Shown here one piece after another: positions 23,301-38,300 of a DNA stretch of 64,000 bases (the first letter of the stretch is position 1; each line of letters opens with the position of its first letter). The notes under the pieces were generated by a model, which saw nothing but the letters and a program-made list of their open reading frames with translations, did no database searches and had not been told where the DNA came from. A program made the position numbers and the translations under genes. The DNA is taken from contig NC_062975.1 of the NCBI RefSeq assembly GCF_023078275.1, positions 10,577,141-10,641,140 on the forward strand, written 5' to 3'. Source of the stretch: Leguminivora glycinivorella (taxonomy: Eukaryota > Arthropoda > Insecta > Lepidoptera > Tortricidae).

Positions 23301-26300
23301 CTGGGGTTACATTGACCGATTTGGGAATTTAAATTTCTCTAGTTTCTACATTTAATGGGTATTTTTACCCATTAAATGTAGGAGTAAGAGAACTATAAAT
23401 TCCAAAATTGGTCAACGTAACGTAATTAAGAAAGAAAAAAAATGGGACCATCAACTTTTTAAGTCTTTTCCTGCTAAAAATATAAAAAGGTAACAAAATA
23501 AGTGATATCAGGATTATTGTTTTCTGTCACGATGCCTGCACGTATCAAATGTTTCTTTTTAACCCAGTGGTTGACTGGTAGAGAAGGCCTTAAGGCATTA
23601 TGTCCACCATTTGTACTTAGTGTTTTATGTGCAATAAAGAATAAATAAATAAATAAAATAATGTACGCAGAAAAAAAAAAGATGTGATCAAACTTAAACT
23701 GACATTGGGGTTACTTTGATACACTATATTTTTTTTAATGATAATCGAATGTAATTCCTTACAAAAGTATTTTATCTCAAGAAAAGATAAAAAAAATGGT
23801 TCGCAGAGTCAAATATTACAACTCTTTAACGCTATTTTGAGGTTACTTTGATCAAGAATAAAAATTACCATCTTCAAAAAACCAACTTTATTTGCAATTG
23901 TTTCAATATTTATCATAAGAAGAGATCCAATTATCAGCCTCAACTCAACAAGTACCGTGACATAATCAGACAATAATCAACTATGTGTCATTATGGTCAA
24001 TGTTACCCTATGCAAGTGATCAAAGACACCCCACAGAGTAAATCATTAGTAGTAAATACCTAGTTTGACTTTATGATACAAAATTCAATACAATGGTATA
24101 GATAAACACATTTCTGGCAAGCTAATATTCACTGTGAACCTTTTACTTTAATACCCACTTCGTTAGTTTAGACGTTTATTTAAACATGAAAAATAGCAAC
24201 AAACTATGCTTTTATTTTGACACGTTATCCGCACTGCCCACGACCATACTTACTTATTCACCGCGTCAGAGCACCATCTAACTATAGAGGTTGGTTAAGC
24301 GTTATGATATGTGTAGATTTCATTACCGACTACTCATAACATATTAAATCCTTATTTTTTTGGTCAAATAAATATAATATGCTCGTGACAGGTCATATTT
24401 TGTTCGCAATCCGAAAGAGTCAACCCTATCACTTTTCCCTATTCACCCCCTTCCCGACCCTATTCACCCCAACGTTAGGGTGAGCGAAAATTACTAAATA
24501 AAACGTCATATTTTTAAAGACAAACCAAAGTTCACACTGTCGGAAGATTTTTTGTGTAAAAAATTATCATGGCACATATAAAAAAACTGCTATCGACGTT
24601 CAAAAGTCGGTTTTGGCCATATTCACAATAAATTACGTTAGTTTATACCCGTTCCGACCCCATGAACCCAAAATCTTCAGAAAACGATGTACTATGTAGC
24701 CCAATTTTAATTGGTATTTTGGAGGTAACTAGTAAAAATAATTTAGTTTTACAATTGTGCGAAAATAGATTCTCATTTGGCCGGTTTTTTTAACCTGGCC
24801 TGGTGGCCTAGTGGTAATAACGTTAGCTGCGTAAGCTGAAGGCCCGGGTTCGATTTCCGGCTCAGCCACCGTGGGCCTTGTCGTTTTTTTCTTTCGTGTA
24901 TGATATCTATTTAAATATATGTATGTATGTATGTGGACACTTTATTGTACATAAGACAAGTTAGGACATAAAAATACAGTATAGTTATGACGTACAAAGG
25001 CGATCTTATCCCTATAAGGGATCTCATCCAACCTTTGAGCGAATTGAAAATTTATTATTTATATGAACTTGAAAAAGAACAAATCAAAAATTATTCAATA
25101 AAATAAACTTTTTAACAAAAAAAAACCGCCTTCAAAAATAAGCGCGTTACAAAACACGGAGAAACTAAAAAGCAAAAAATAATAAACCTTTGAATTCAGA
25201 TTTCTTATCGTATTGCAATAATCTAAACATCCAAATTATAAACAAATCAATTATTTTTGTAGTCGGTACCAGACCTGTTCGTCGCCTTGCTATTGCCTGT
25301 TTGCCCCACCCAACCATACACAGGCTGGTACCGACTCCAAAAATAATTGATTTGTTTATAATTTGGATGTTTAGATTATTGCAATACGATAAGAAATCTG
25401 AATTCAAAGGTTTATTATTTTTTGCTTTTTAGTTTCTACGTGTTTTGTAACGCGCTTATTTTTGAAGGCAGTTTTATTTTTTTTTGGTAAAAAGTTTATT
25501 TATTTGTTGATTTTTAGTGGTTCCTATTGATATTATATGTATCAGTCCGAATATATGCACACTGGTGAAAGAATTATCCTTTAACTCCTAACCATTGAGG
25601 AGTTGACCTTCCATTATCAGCTCAGCCACATAAAATTATTACCATCAGGCGTAAATACTGGTGTACCTTTGAAAAATACACTAAAAACATTACATGTGCC
25701 TATAACATTTGAAGATTTCCCTCGATTTCTCCAGGATCCCATCATCAGACCCCGACTTGGTGCCAATGGGACCATCTAGGGGTTATACCCGTACGATCAA
25801 AAAAAAAAAATTTGAAAATCGGTCCACAATCTCGGAGATATCGAGTAACATACATACAAAAAAAAAACATTCAGTCGAATTGAGAACCTCCTCCTTTTTT
25901 GAAGTCGGTTAAAAATAATTTTATTTCTTCCCTAGTTGTAACATAGTTTCATACTTATGATTTTTATTTTAAAGTAATCCGTTTATATTATAGCAACCAT
26001 GGGTGATTTTTGCGGACTTAAGTAGAAACGTAGAGGTTGACAGAAGTGTGATTAATATTTCTAAGTGTTAATTTCTTGTATTTAGTCTAACTACGAAGCA
26101 ATACATTGACGTATAAATTGCGTCCATATACAGAGAGGTCATTCATAAAAATATCACTTTAGGTAACAAGTTATATATCTTTTATACAATGTGACAAGCA
26201 TTGACCATACATCCCAATTCACCCCTCATCCGACCCTAATCCCCCCTTCGTAAACCTATTCACCCCTTTGCGACCCGATTCCCCCCATTCCTGATCCCAT

Positions 26301-29300
26301 TCACCCCTCAGGCCGCGGATATTTATTCATCCCGTAAAAATTCTCCCAACACAGTTGCATCGCTTTCTTCATGAAAACCATTATAAAAATGAAAATATGT
26401 CTTATGATTTTCTGTTATACATAAACTTTAGAAGTGTATACACATTCAAAAGGATAATGAACGATTAAAATAAGTAAAAATGTGTGATACTATACAGCAC
26501 GACCACGGATGATTTTATTAATTCTGATGCGGTACAAATTCACGAAAAAAAATGTACTTTTTTGTACTGACGTTTAAAAAAAATGTACCCTTATGATTTT
26601 GGAGTTTCGACATAGGGCCCGGGGTCGTGCTAGGTAGGTACTCCCTGGCACGACCACACTATATTTAATGAGATTTTAAATTTCTGTTGCAGTACAAATT
26701 CACGAAAAAAAATGTACTTTTTTGTACTTACCTTTTAAAAAAAAATACCCTCATGGTTTCGGAGTTTTGACATGGGGTGTGGTCGTGCTAGATAGGTAGT
26801 ACCACCTAGCACGACTCCTGGCACGACCACACTATATTTATGTTTAATTTGATGGTCAAATAAATACTAAACAAGTGTTTTGAAATTGTACTATGTAAAT
26901 AACTTCAAAAACTTAGTGCGGTCGTGCCAGGGAGTACCTATCTAGCACGACCACAACCCGTGTCGAAACTCCGAAACCATGAGGGTACTTTTTATAAAAA
27001 GGTAAGTACAGAAAAGTACATTTTTTTTCGTGAATTTGTACCACAACAGAAATTTAAAAAATCATTAAATATAGTGTGGTCGTGCCAGGAAGTACCACCT
27101 ATCTAGCACGATCACACCCCATGTCAAAACTCCAAAACCATGAGGGTATTTTTTTTTAAAAGGTAAGTACAAAAAAGTACATTTTTTTTCCTGAATTTGT
27201 ACTGCAACAGAAATTTAAAATCTCATTAAATATAGTGTGGTCGTGCCAGGGAGTACCTACCTAGCACGACCACGGGCCCTATGTCGAAACTCCAAAATCA
27301 TAAGGGTACATTTTTTTTAAACGTCAGTACAAAAAAGTACATTTTTTTCGTGATTTTGTACCGCATCAGAATTAATAAAATCATCCGTGGTCGTGCTGTA
27401 TAGTATCACACGTAAAAATCCAATAAATTTGAACGTCAACTTTGACAGACATGAAACTGTAAATATATTATTTTCCTACTTTGATTGCGGAAAATAGAAG
27501 GAATATGTAACATTATATCGATGACCGTAGGCTCAAAGGGCGTAAGGGACAAAATGGCGAAAATGAGTTATGAATGCAGTTATACTCAGATTTTTTTTCT
27601 CTATCGAATGGTATATTCAACGTCTCAATACCTTTGAAAAAATGTCCGATACGCCCTAAAAAATATCGTCATTTCTACCAAGTTTAAAAGAGCATTTTGT
27701 CGTATCCACCAAGCTAAAAAAAATTTTTGGGGCGTTTTGGCGTAACTCCCTAATCTCATGTACGTTACAGGGCGGATCATTTTTCTAATTTAAGAAATCT
27801 TTTAACGATGGGTGCGAATAGGTGCTCTATAGGGTGCAAATGACGTAAAAAATATAAAAATTAATAATAATGGGAAGTGCCTCCACAAATCTATCGTTGT
27901 ATGTTTTGCTATGTACCCTCGTCGATATTTATAGTAACGCTACAGGAATTAAACTGCCGCTGAACATAGTGAAACATTAAGAAAAAGAGTAAACAATTAA
28001 ATACATCATGACCATTATGAGTTATGACCAATATAGTACTAAATAAGTAAGTTCCAAAACACTTTTTTAAATGTAATAAAAAACTTTAAATTGCTTTGTG
28101 GAGGCACTTACCAATAACTGATACTTTTTCATTATTTTTTAAGAACGGCCTCCACAAGAGGCATCTAAATCGCACCGATCGTTTACGAAAACCTCGAAAA
28201 AAGTATTTTTCACCACACCAACTGTTAAAGACTTTCTTTGCTATTTGAAAACAGATAGCAAAATTGCATTTTATCCACAAGGGGGCAAAGTAATTTCATG
28301 CAAATATTAACTCGATGTCTTAATCTGGCTGCTAGATTTTACCTATAAATGATGATTTTGAATGATAAATATTGAATAAATTGATGGATTTGATTTATTT
28401 TCATGTTTTATAGTTAGTATTTTGTTCGTGTTGGTGTGGTGAAAAATTTTGTGTTTTACTAGGTGGCAAAGTTTGTTTAACCTTCGTGCCTTGATACCCT
28501 CGCAACGCTCAAGATTCCACTTTTTGAACCACTCGCTACGCTCGCGGTTCAATATTGGAATCTTTCGCTAGCTCAGGTATCAATAGTGGCACGTGCGGTT
28601 AAACAACTACTTTGCCCCCTTGTAAAACAAATAACTATTTATTCATTGGTGGATCCGCCTACGGAACTCAGTGCTATATACGACAATTTTAACGTACAAT
28701 GTAATTTAATTGCGAAGTTTTCATTTGATTAATTCCAAAATAAACAACTTATGATTCCCTCTTAATTACATAATAATAAAAAAAATACGCAGTAAAATAG
28801 CAATTTGCATGAGATTTGTCGCAGATTTTACAAAATTATTGTTAAGAATAGTGTACCACTTACGCCAAATTGTTCTCATAAAACAAGTATTTGTGTCCGA
28901 TACGCCTAAATATTCATGAACTGAATATAGCTGTTTTTGGCGTAACGTACAAATTTTTTCAAAAACTCAAATTTTTTTGGCGTAACGTACATCTATCTCT
29001 GTTATTAATCCACTTAGCGCAATACTTATTATTTAGTAAAAAAGAACTTAAAGATACATGAAAAAATCAAAAACAAGCACCAAAATTTATAAAGAAATAA
29101 AAGAGTTATGATTTTTTTTCTCAAAAAGAAATAGTTTTTTGGCTCTCCTGAAAAATCGTATTTTGTCCCTTACGCCCTTTGAGCCTACGGTCATCGATAT
29201 ACATTAGAAATATAATAACATTATATATTAGAAATATAATAACATTATATACCCCCGGAACCCTTTTCACCCCAAAAGACGGTATTTATTAAATTGTCAT

Positions 29301-32300
29301 TATGTAAAATGTCGGAAACTACGGAACCCTACACTGACGCGCTCTTGATCGGTTTTTCTTCTTAATGCTATTTAAGAGATAATAAAAAATTACACCTCCC
29401 AATTTATAATAAGTTTTTTTTTGCAAAAATTTCATTTTTGGCACAAGCTATTATCGCCAACTTTACCTTTCATTCAACAATCATCTATTGCTCTCCGAGA
29501 CATGTCTAAAAAACCCTGACTCAATGGGGATACGACGTTTCATAACAGAGTTCCTATGATCACCTTTCTGCTCCATCATCAGATTAGCTCCATGATACCA
29601 TAATATTGCATTGTCACTTGATTTACATATGTGTGCAAAATTTCAGCTCAATCGGAAACCGGAAAGTGGGTCAAATTTAGCTTCTACGTTTTGACTCAAA
29701 CTAACATACCTACTAACAAGGCACGTTGAATAAAAACTTGTATAAAGGCTTCTGATACTAGATTTGCATTGCAATATAGTCATACTAGTTATGAAAAAAA
29801 AAGTTGCACTTTTAGATGGAAGCGAGCCGCTTTGCATGGTGATAGTAGACGTCTTAGTAAACGATATTTTCCGAGGATATCGAAATTTCATTCCTTAGGA
29901 AGCCGAGCGTAGCGAGGTGTTTTATGAAAATGAAAAAAATTCTATCTTTTTTATTGTATCGTCCGATTTTGACAAAACGTATCTCAAATGAAAGGTATAG
30001 CTTTATGTAATTAAAAAAAAATTATAAAAAAGTAAGAAAAAAAATAAAAAAAGTAAATTTACGTCTCGCACTGAATAACTTCAAATAATGACAGACGAAA
30101 TGTACAATGTCGATATATGAGTTTTTTAAATCAAAAACAGATAAATTCGTAGTTGAAAACTAAAAACCGCATCGAAATCGGATTAGCATTTTTTAAGATA
30201 CAAGTTGCCAAAGTTGGGAAAATTTGCTTTATATGGCCACTTTGAAATTCCTTTGCCAGAAAGTCAGAAATAATATATTTTTCTTACACAGAAAAGTACA
30301 TAGTGACAGCAGAACTCAAAATAAAATAAAAAATTCCGAGGATATCATAATTTCATCCCTTAGGACGACGAGCGTAGCGAGGTCTGTTACGAAAACCGAA
30401 AAAAAAATCTAGTTTTTTTGTACGTCGTCCGATTTTGACAAAACATATTTCAATTGAAAGGTATTGCTTTATGTAACTTAAAAAAAATATTGAAAAAAAA
30501 ATTGGAAAAAAAATGTAAGATTTTTTTTAAAAAAACTTCAATTTTCGTATCACACTGAATAACTGCAAAAAACGGTAGACACGATGTATAATCTCGATAT
30601 ATGAATTTTTTAAATTAAAGACAAATAGATTCATGATTATAAACTAAAAACCGAATTGAAATCGGATCAGTAGTTTTTAAGATACGAGTTGTCAAAGTTG
30701 GCTTAGTTTGTTTATATGGTCGCTTATAAATTCCTTAGCTAGAAAGTCAGAAACATTATATTTTTCTTACAGTTATAAGTATGCATTGGTAATAGACATT
30801 TCGATTCGGTTTTTAGTTTATAATCATGAATCTATTTGTCTTTAATTTAAAAAATTCATATATCGATATTATACATCATGTCTACCGTTTTTTACAGTTA
30901 TTCAGTGTGATACGAAAATTTAAGTTTTTTTTTTAACTTTTACATTTTTTTCCCAATTTTTTTCAATATTTTTTTTAAGTTACATGAGTCAATACCTTTC
31001 AACTGAAATATGTTTTGTCAAAAGCGGACGACGCACAAAAAAATTAGATTTTTTTTTCGGTTTTCGTAACAGACCTCGCTACGCTCGTCGTCCTAATGGA
31101 TGAAATTATGATATCCTCGGAATTTTTTACATTATTTTGAGTTCTACTATCACTATGTACTTTTCTGTGTAAGAAATATATATTATTTCTGACTTTCTGG
31201 CAAAGGAATTTCAAAGTGGCTATATAAAGCAAATTTTCCCAACTTTGGCAACTTGTATCTTAAGAAATGCTAATCCGATTTCGATGTGGTCTTTAGTTTT
31301 CAACTATGAATTTATCTGTCTTTGATTTAAAAAAACTCATATATCGACATTGTACAAAATTTGTCTGTCATTATTTGAAGTTATTCAGTGCGAGACGTAA
31401 ATTTACTTTTTTTAATTTTTTTCTTACTTTTTTTAAAATAATTTTTGTTTCATTTTTTTTTAATTATATAAAGCAATATCTTTCATTTGAGATACGTTTT
31501 GTCAAAATCGGACGATACAATAAAAAGATAGAATTTTTTTATTTTCATAAAACACCTCACTACGCTCGGTTTCCTAAGGGATGAAATTTCGATATCCTCG
31601 GAAAAAATCGTTTACTATGATGTCTACTATCACCATGCAAAGCGGCTTGCTTCCATCCAAAAGTGCAGCTTTTGGCCAAAAATTCTCCATAACAAGTATG
31701 ACTAATAAGTTTACTTGTCATAATTTAAAAACAGATGAGACAGACATATCCAATGACAATAAGTCTACACCGTTTTCATGAACTGTCAAATCACCTCATA
31801 CAACTTACGGCTGTAAGGCAACTAAGTAGGGTTTGTTATTGCAAATTAATTACATATTAATGATTTCTAGCCCGTAAGATATATATTTGCTTTAACAATG
31901 GATAGATATTTATGCGGATGAGAGTGTAATTTAGGTTTTTATAAGGAATCAAATCAAAAAATTTTAAGCGACCCGATCAGATATTTATCCGGATAAGGAC
32001 CCTCTCACATCTACCGTCTTGCGATCGTAGCGTCGGGCCAACTGTATGACTAAGCCGGGCTGACGCGGCGGCTTTTTCCATACAGTTGGCCCGACGCTAC
32101 GCTCGCGAGACGCTAGAAAGAGAGACGATGTTTTTGACGGTCACGGAGCATCACCAATTTTTGCCGGGAACATGTCGTCATATACTTATGGCCCCCTATA
32201 GAAAATCAGATATTTTTGCACGGCCGTTCATAGTCATTTTATGCTGGTCACCAGCTGGTATTCCATGAATATCTAGTTGAGTGGAGAAGTGCCATTCAAA

Positions 32301-35300
32301 ACAAGCGCTTTCTAAACAACGATGTATTTAGGTACTTTATAATTATTATTGTTTTCAACTTACGGTTACGTGTTCGCGGTATGCACAGAGTAAATCTTTA
32401 ATGAAATTGAGACATTGTTTTATATATACAATTAAATTTGAACCAGAAGCACTATACCTATACCCGCTCGCATTCCCTTTTTTTCTATTCTAAGTAAGAA
32501 TCGATTAATAAGTATCTAAATATGTATGGATAAATTAAATTGTAATTGTTTACATACAACCTGTGAAGTTTGGTTGACAAAATTTGACGTAGGTGCTGTC
32601 ATATATATTTTTAAAATGACGTACTGTTAATACCAGCGTAATGAAAATGTATTCCAATGAGTAAAAGAAAACATGAAACTTTTTTCAATTTAACCGAACT
32701 AGAATGAAATAATTAATACTCATTCGGTTGTGTTCGTTATTTTCTTTAATAATGTGATATATTTTTATTTATTTTTTATGCACAAGCCATGCACCTTTAA
32801 ACTTTAAATGAGATTGGATCTCACCTGACATATTTGATTTACCCTATTTATTTTGAGCACAGTTTTACACTGGTATGGTTTTTCGTGTACGTACACTATT
32901 TTCTGTCAAAATATTTGTCAAATTTAATTGTCAACACGGAGCGACCGGCGACACGTCTGCCTCCGATGAGCCGCTCACGGCGTCTAATCGAAAGGAGAAT
33001 TCTGACAGCAATGGCGAATGTATGGAAATTTTACGATAGTTTAAATTTAAGGTAAAATTTCTGTGTTGCCTTTGAGAGGAAAAATATAAAAAACCTCAAA
33101 ACTTCTAGTCCATTTATCTGGCTTTTAGAATCACTTAATGTTTATATATATTGACATCCGGGGAAAACCCTCATCATCATTCCCTTGCCCTTTTTCCATT
33201 ATTTGGGGTCGGCGCAGATCATTTTCCTCCATTCCTCTCTATCAGCCTTTCACTCTCATATAATTGTTCACACATTCCATCCATCTTTTCTTAGGGCTTC
33301 CACTACCATTGTATCCATCCACTTTCATATTTACCACTCGTTTTATAACATTGCTTTCATCCCTCCGCATTACATGCCCATACCATGCTAATCTACTTCC
33401 TCTCACCTTCTCTGTCACTGGCGCTACTCTCAGACTTCCTCTTATATACTCATTCCGAATCCTATCCAGTCTTGTCACACCACACATCCATCGCAACATT
33501 CTCATTTCATTCACATGCAGTCTTCTCTCATCATTCGTCTTGGTGGCCCAGCACTCTGATTATAAATTGATTTATAAATTTTCCTGATTTATAAATCTGG
33601 AGAAGACCCTAAAAGGTCTATTTAATTACGTACCTGTGTGTAGAAGAGAACACTAGTCTTGGGGTCGTAGAAGCTGGCCGAAGACTGAGTGCGTTCTCCG
33701 CGGTCACCAAGCAGCTGAAACAAATAGTAGATTTTTTTAAATAAGCATAATATTAAAATGTGATAGTGAAAAGCTAGAAAGACATTATTTTGCGATTAGA
33801 CTTATATTGGCCGGGATATAGATCGTGATTACATTTTTGATTTTTGTCGAGCACTCGATATCCGTTTTCCGTGATCATGAATATCATGATGCATGCAACT
33901 GCGTCGAAATATCGAGAGCTCGACAAAAAATCAAAACGGTGACAATAACCGTCAATCATTCAAAACTCTCATATTTTGCGATTGTACGCGTTTTGTTATT
34001 ATGGTTGTCGGTTCGTAATTAGGCCAGCCTGAGCTGAGCAACAGGAGGCTCAAGCATTGAACATAACTGCTAATGGCTCAATTGGAACTATGCTTATAGC
34101 AGAAATTCAATATCTCCGTGTGAAGATCTATTCCATAACTTTTTTCGCATCGGGCCGTAAGTGCGTTTTCACTTTATGCGGTCAGATATCGGATGTAGGA
34201 CCGATATTCCATATATTTAAGCCGCCATCTTTGATTTTTGCCTTTGAAATCCTTTCTACATCCGACATCCGATCGGATAATGTGAAAACGCACTAAGGAT
34301 GCTTGGACAGCTTGGTAAGTGAAGTGCATTGCCATTTGTACGATATCTACCTATACATAACTAAACTATATGCCCGTTATGGTTAAAGGCCGCACAGACA
34401 AGTTTTTTGCGAAGCAGACCGGAAGCACAAATTCACCTTTCAAATAATTAACCACGTTCCCTTCATGAACCACAGTAAAACGAAGGTATATTTGTAACCT
34501 TCATGTTGCGTTTTATTTTAATAAAATTCATAAGGAAGAGTCAAGATGCAATATTTTTCAAAATAGTTTTTGTTTTTATTATTATTAAGTAGTTCATATT
34601 TGTTGTTGCTTATAAATATTTTTGAGCATTAAAAAGTCTCAACCGAGCGATTTTCACTTTTATTGGATAAAGGCAACTCTTATTTTATTCATAATTATAC
34701 GAGTTGTAACAAAAAGAACTGACATCACTTTGGTATGGTTTTCTGATAAGGAAAAACTATAGAAACAAAAGAGTACATGAAAAAAATATGGCCTTCCTTC
34801 TTATGGAGTCGCGATTGAAACGGTTGACTGAGACGACCGATTCATAATCTTTTATTCTAATATGCACACGATTCAGTATTTGCAACAAATTTATTTTATG
34901 TACTACGTCTAGGAGTACACTACAATAATGTAATAATTTTTCTACCCAACAACCTTTACAATACATTCCAAAATAAACTAAGATAAAAAACGATCAGAAG
35001 TTTTAGCATTGAAAAATAGAATGGCTTATAATTCTGTTCGAGGATCAACGGGTCTTGAATAGGCAAAGTACATGTTGCAATCTGTGAGCTTTACTAGCAT
35101 TTAGTATTCAAACCTTGAAATCGTGGAATGCCTCGTGCTTATCGATGTGTGTGTAGTTACGCAGCAGCTCCGTTGACACGCAGAACTCCTTCGTGCTCGA
35201 GAATGCGTGGAAAAACATTGTCCGATACCTGTAGAAGAATAAAATGGTACACCTTTATGTAGGTAATATACGAAGTGTCACAAAAGTTGTAAGAACTCGA

Positions 35301-38300
35301 TGGCACATTCTAGCCCATAATATCGTGTTCAGAAAGAGTGGAGTCAGCCAACTCTTTATACAAAGGCCAAAAAATAATCGCAATAAAAAAAAATTACTTC
35401 TATCTCCTGATACACGATACCGAATAAGCCCCTAGATCCTTAGTATTTTTGTCATACGAGTAATTATTGTTAATACACACGTTATAAAAATATCAACACA
35501 AAACAGTTGAACAACTCTGATTGTAGGAACTCATTTCATGAAATGTTGTAGCATCAGATAGAAGCTGATATTTTATTCTCAAGTCACGCTACATAAAGTC
35601 TTGTAATATATATCACATATTCTCGAAAGATATAATTGGAATAAATTAGCAATTAATCTTCACATCGTTGCAAAATTGGCCATACATACATACCTACAAC
35701 TTACTATCTTATCGCATCAAAACAGCAATAATCGTTGACCTCCAATTTTGAATGTACCGTTGGTTTAATTTGCGGTCAATGTCGGCCATTGAGACCTGTT
35801 TTGAATAAATCTTCTACTTTTCTAGAGAAGATATAATTTACTAAAATATTATTATACAAATACACGCTGAGGTTACTTAAATCTGGAAGAACTCATCGCG
35901 TGTCATTTTTACATAGAGGTGTTACATTACTGCTATTTTAATACCTTATCCATCCATGACAGAAGGACCTCCACTTCAAGTAAAATAAGGTTGTTTCCAT
36001 TTTATATCTCAACAGCAATTCTGATAAAAACGGTTTTTTTTTTCGGTGGAAAAGTCATACATGCCAAATATCTCCTAACTCGCCTACACCAATACCTTAA
36101 AAATTACAATAGCTTTGACAAGTGTTTTACATCTTGATACCCTCATACCTCGTACCCTCATAAAATTGGTTTGACTGGAACCTTTTCTAAAAATATTCCA
36201 ATTTATGAAGTTGTCCTTTTTCCTGCTAAGTGTAAAACGTGATTCCGGAGAAACAGCTTTGCGTCTTGAATAAAATTAGTTTTTTGTTTGTTAAACACAA
36301 GCGTTAAGGAAAACCGACATCTTGACGTAGGTACCTTGCTGTTGGGTCATTTAAGTAATCGATTGGCACCTACGCCTACGCATTTCCTTAATTACAGTAT
36401 AGGTATAACAATAGGTAGTTTCTTATAGCTATGCGTTTTGTGTAATCATTTGATCGACCACGTACAGTCAGCTGCAGAGAAAAGTAGACCCCCTGCATAC
36501 AAATTTGTATGCAAGAGGGTCTACTTTTCTCTGCAGCTGACTGTACCTACTCATGGATTTTAAGAAAATAAAAGATTAAATTAAACTATTAATAATAAGT
36601 AGTGAATGGAATTGTAACTGAGCAAACATGTGCAGTAAAAAGCAAGGTCTAATACTACGTGACAGATCTTCGATAGCTTATATTGTTTAGTTAGACACAA
36701 AGGACGTCTCAAAGCCACTTTTGAAGATACGGCGTTTAGAGACATCAGATTTTCTGATAGAACTTTTAATGTTTAAATAAAATTATAGGACAAGGTACTT
36801 TAAAGGTTGATCTTGCTATTGGGTGAATACGTACTTAAGAATGGAACCTTGATACCAGGGTGGCTAGCCGAATGGCACAACCGCTCACGAAACGCTCACG
36901 AAACGAAGCGCTAGTAGATATCTATCTCTATCACGCTTGCGTATTGGCGCGACAGAGCCAGCGGCGTATCGCTTTCGTTTGGCGTCGGAGAAATGCCATT
37001 CGGCTACTTGGCCAGATGAGTCTTACTACAATCAGCAATGCTCGGCCGTCAAAATAAACATACCCTCAGACAACGCCAACGCCAAAGCCAGCGCGAATAC
37101 TCCATCGGTCCACTGGAAGGAACATGATACCACCGACCTTGTACTAGTCAGCCAGGGGCTCGAAGTAGTAGTAAAGAAAGAGAGGTGTGTTCCTCCTTTA
37201 GAATAGTAGGTACAATTAAAATGAACTTAACTTACCCTTGTTCCCTCGGCTCAGACAGAGCAAGCGCGAATACTCCATCGGTCCACTGGAACTCGATGCC
37301 TCCGACTTTGTACTGGCCAGCCAGGGGTTCGAAGTGGAAGTAGTGGTGGGCAATTCGCCAGGAGTCGTTCTGCTTGAGACTGTAGACTACAACTCCGTAT
37401 GCGCCCAGGTCCGGAATGTACGCGAAAGCGTTGTCGCATGTGTCTTTGTCTACGTCCACTACCTGGAAATTATTGTTATAATTATATAATATATCTACCG
37501 GTCTTACGTACTAAGATTAATAGGTGAAATCCAATGTCTTCACTTTTTCACCATTCATAAAATTATTATCATTACATGTCGTTCATATGTGACCTCCTGT
37601 AGAATATTAAGTCTCAGCCAGTATTCTTATGTGTAAGTACGACATTATTAAAATTAGCGTGACTGTCAGTACTGTCAATACTTACATGGACATTGACACG
37701 ACAGTTATTTCAATAAACAATAAAATATTTCCCCGATTTTTTTGAGGATTTTGATTTCTAGATCACTACCTACTTTAAATCGCCATAACGCCATTTAGGT
37801 GTAGGTAACTGAAGTTCTGATAATTGAAAAGATAAACGAGTACTGGACTCCAAAGAAGTAGGTAACCAATATAGCCGTATGATGTCAATATATTTTTACA
37901 CGTCACGTACCGTTGGTTATATTTAAAATGTGCTCGTTAAAAACATGGAAATGCTTTCGCGAACAAATAAAATTGAAACCGGCATGCTACGACGTTGCTC
38001 CGATTCACATGAATGCCACAGATTTAACGTTAAAAATAATACTGATACAGAAGTTCTGTGTTTTGACCTCATTGAGAAAACAATATATTTAACTTCAGTA
38101 CTTTAATTTTTAACCGCCTTGAACTCCTCAAATCTGCGGCACACTTTTGACTTTGGTATTTTTAAAGAACAGCATTTACGTTTTTTACTACGTCGGCGGC
38201 AAACAATCATACGATCCGCCTGATCAAAAGCGGTCACCGTAACCTATCGACGCCTGCAACTCAAGAAGTGTCACATGCGCGTTGCCAACCCATTAGAAAC

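Noticed and set aside
24793..24875. A tRNA gene with A and B boxes
   Set aside because: The acceptor ends do not pair and the sequence continues into a SINE body with an (ATGT)n tail.
25165..25432. Two mirrored 80-codon frames on opposite strands encoding almost the same residues
   Set aside because: They are the two arms of the 25100-25500 palindrome read outward; not a gene pair.
30224..31232. Two mirrored 62-codon frames with near-identical translation
   Set aside because: By-product of the large palindrome 29778-31703.
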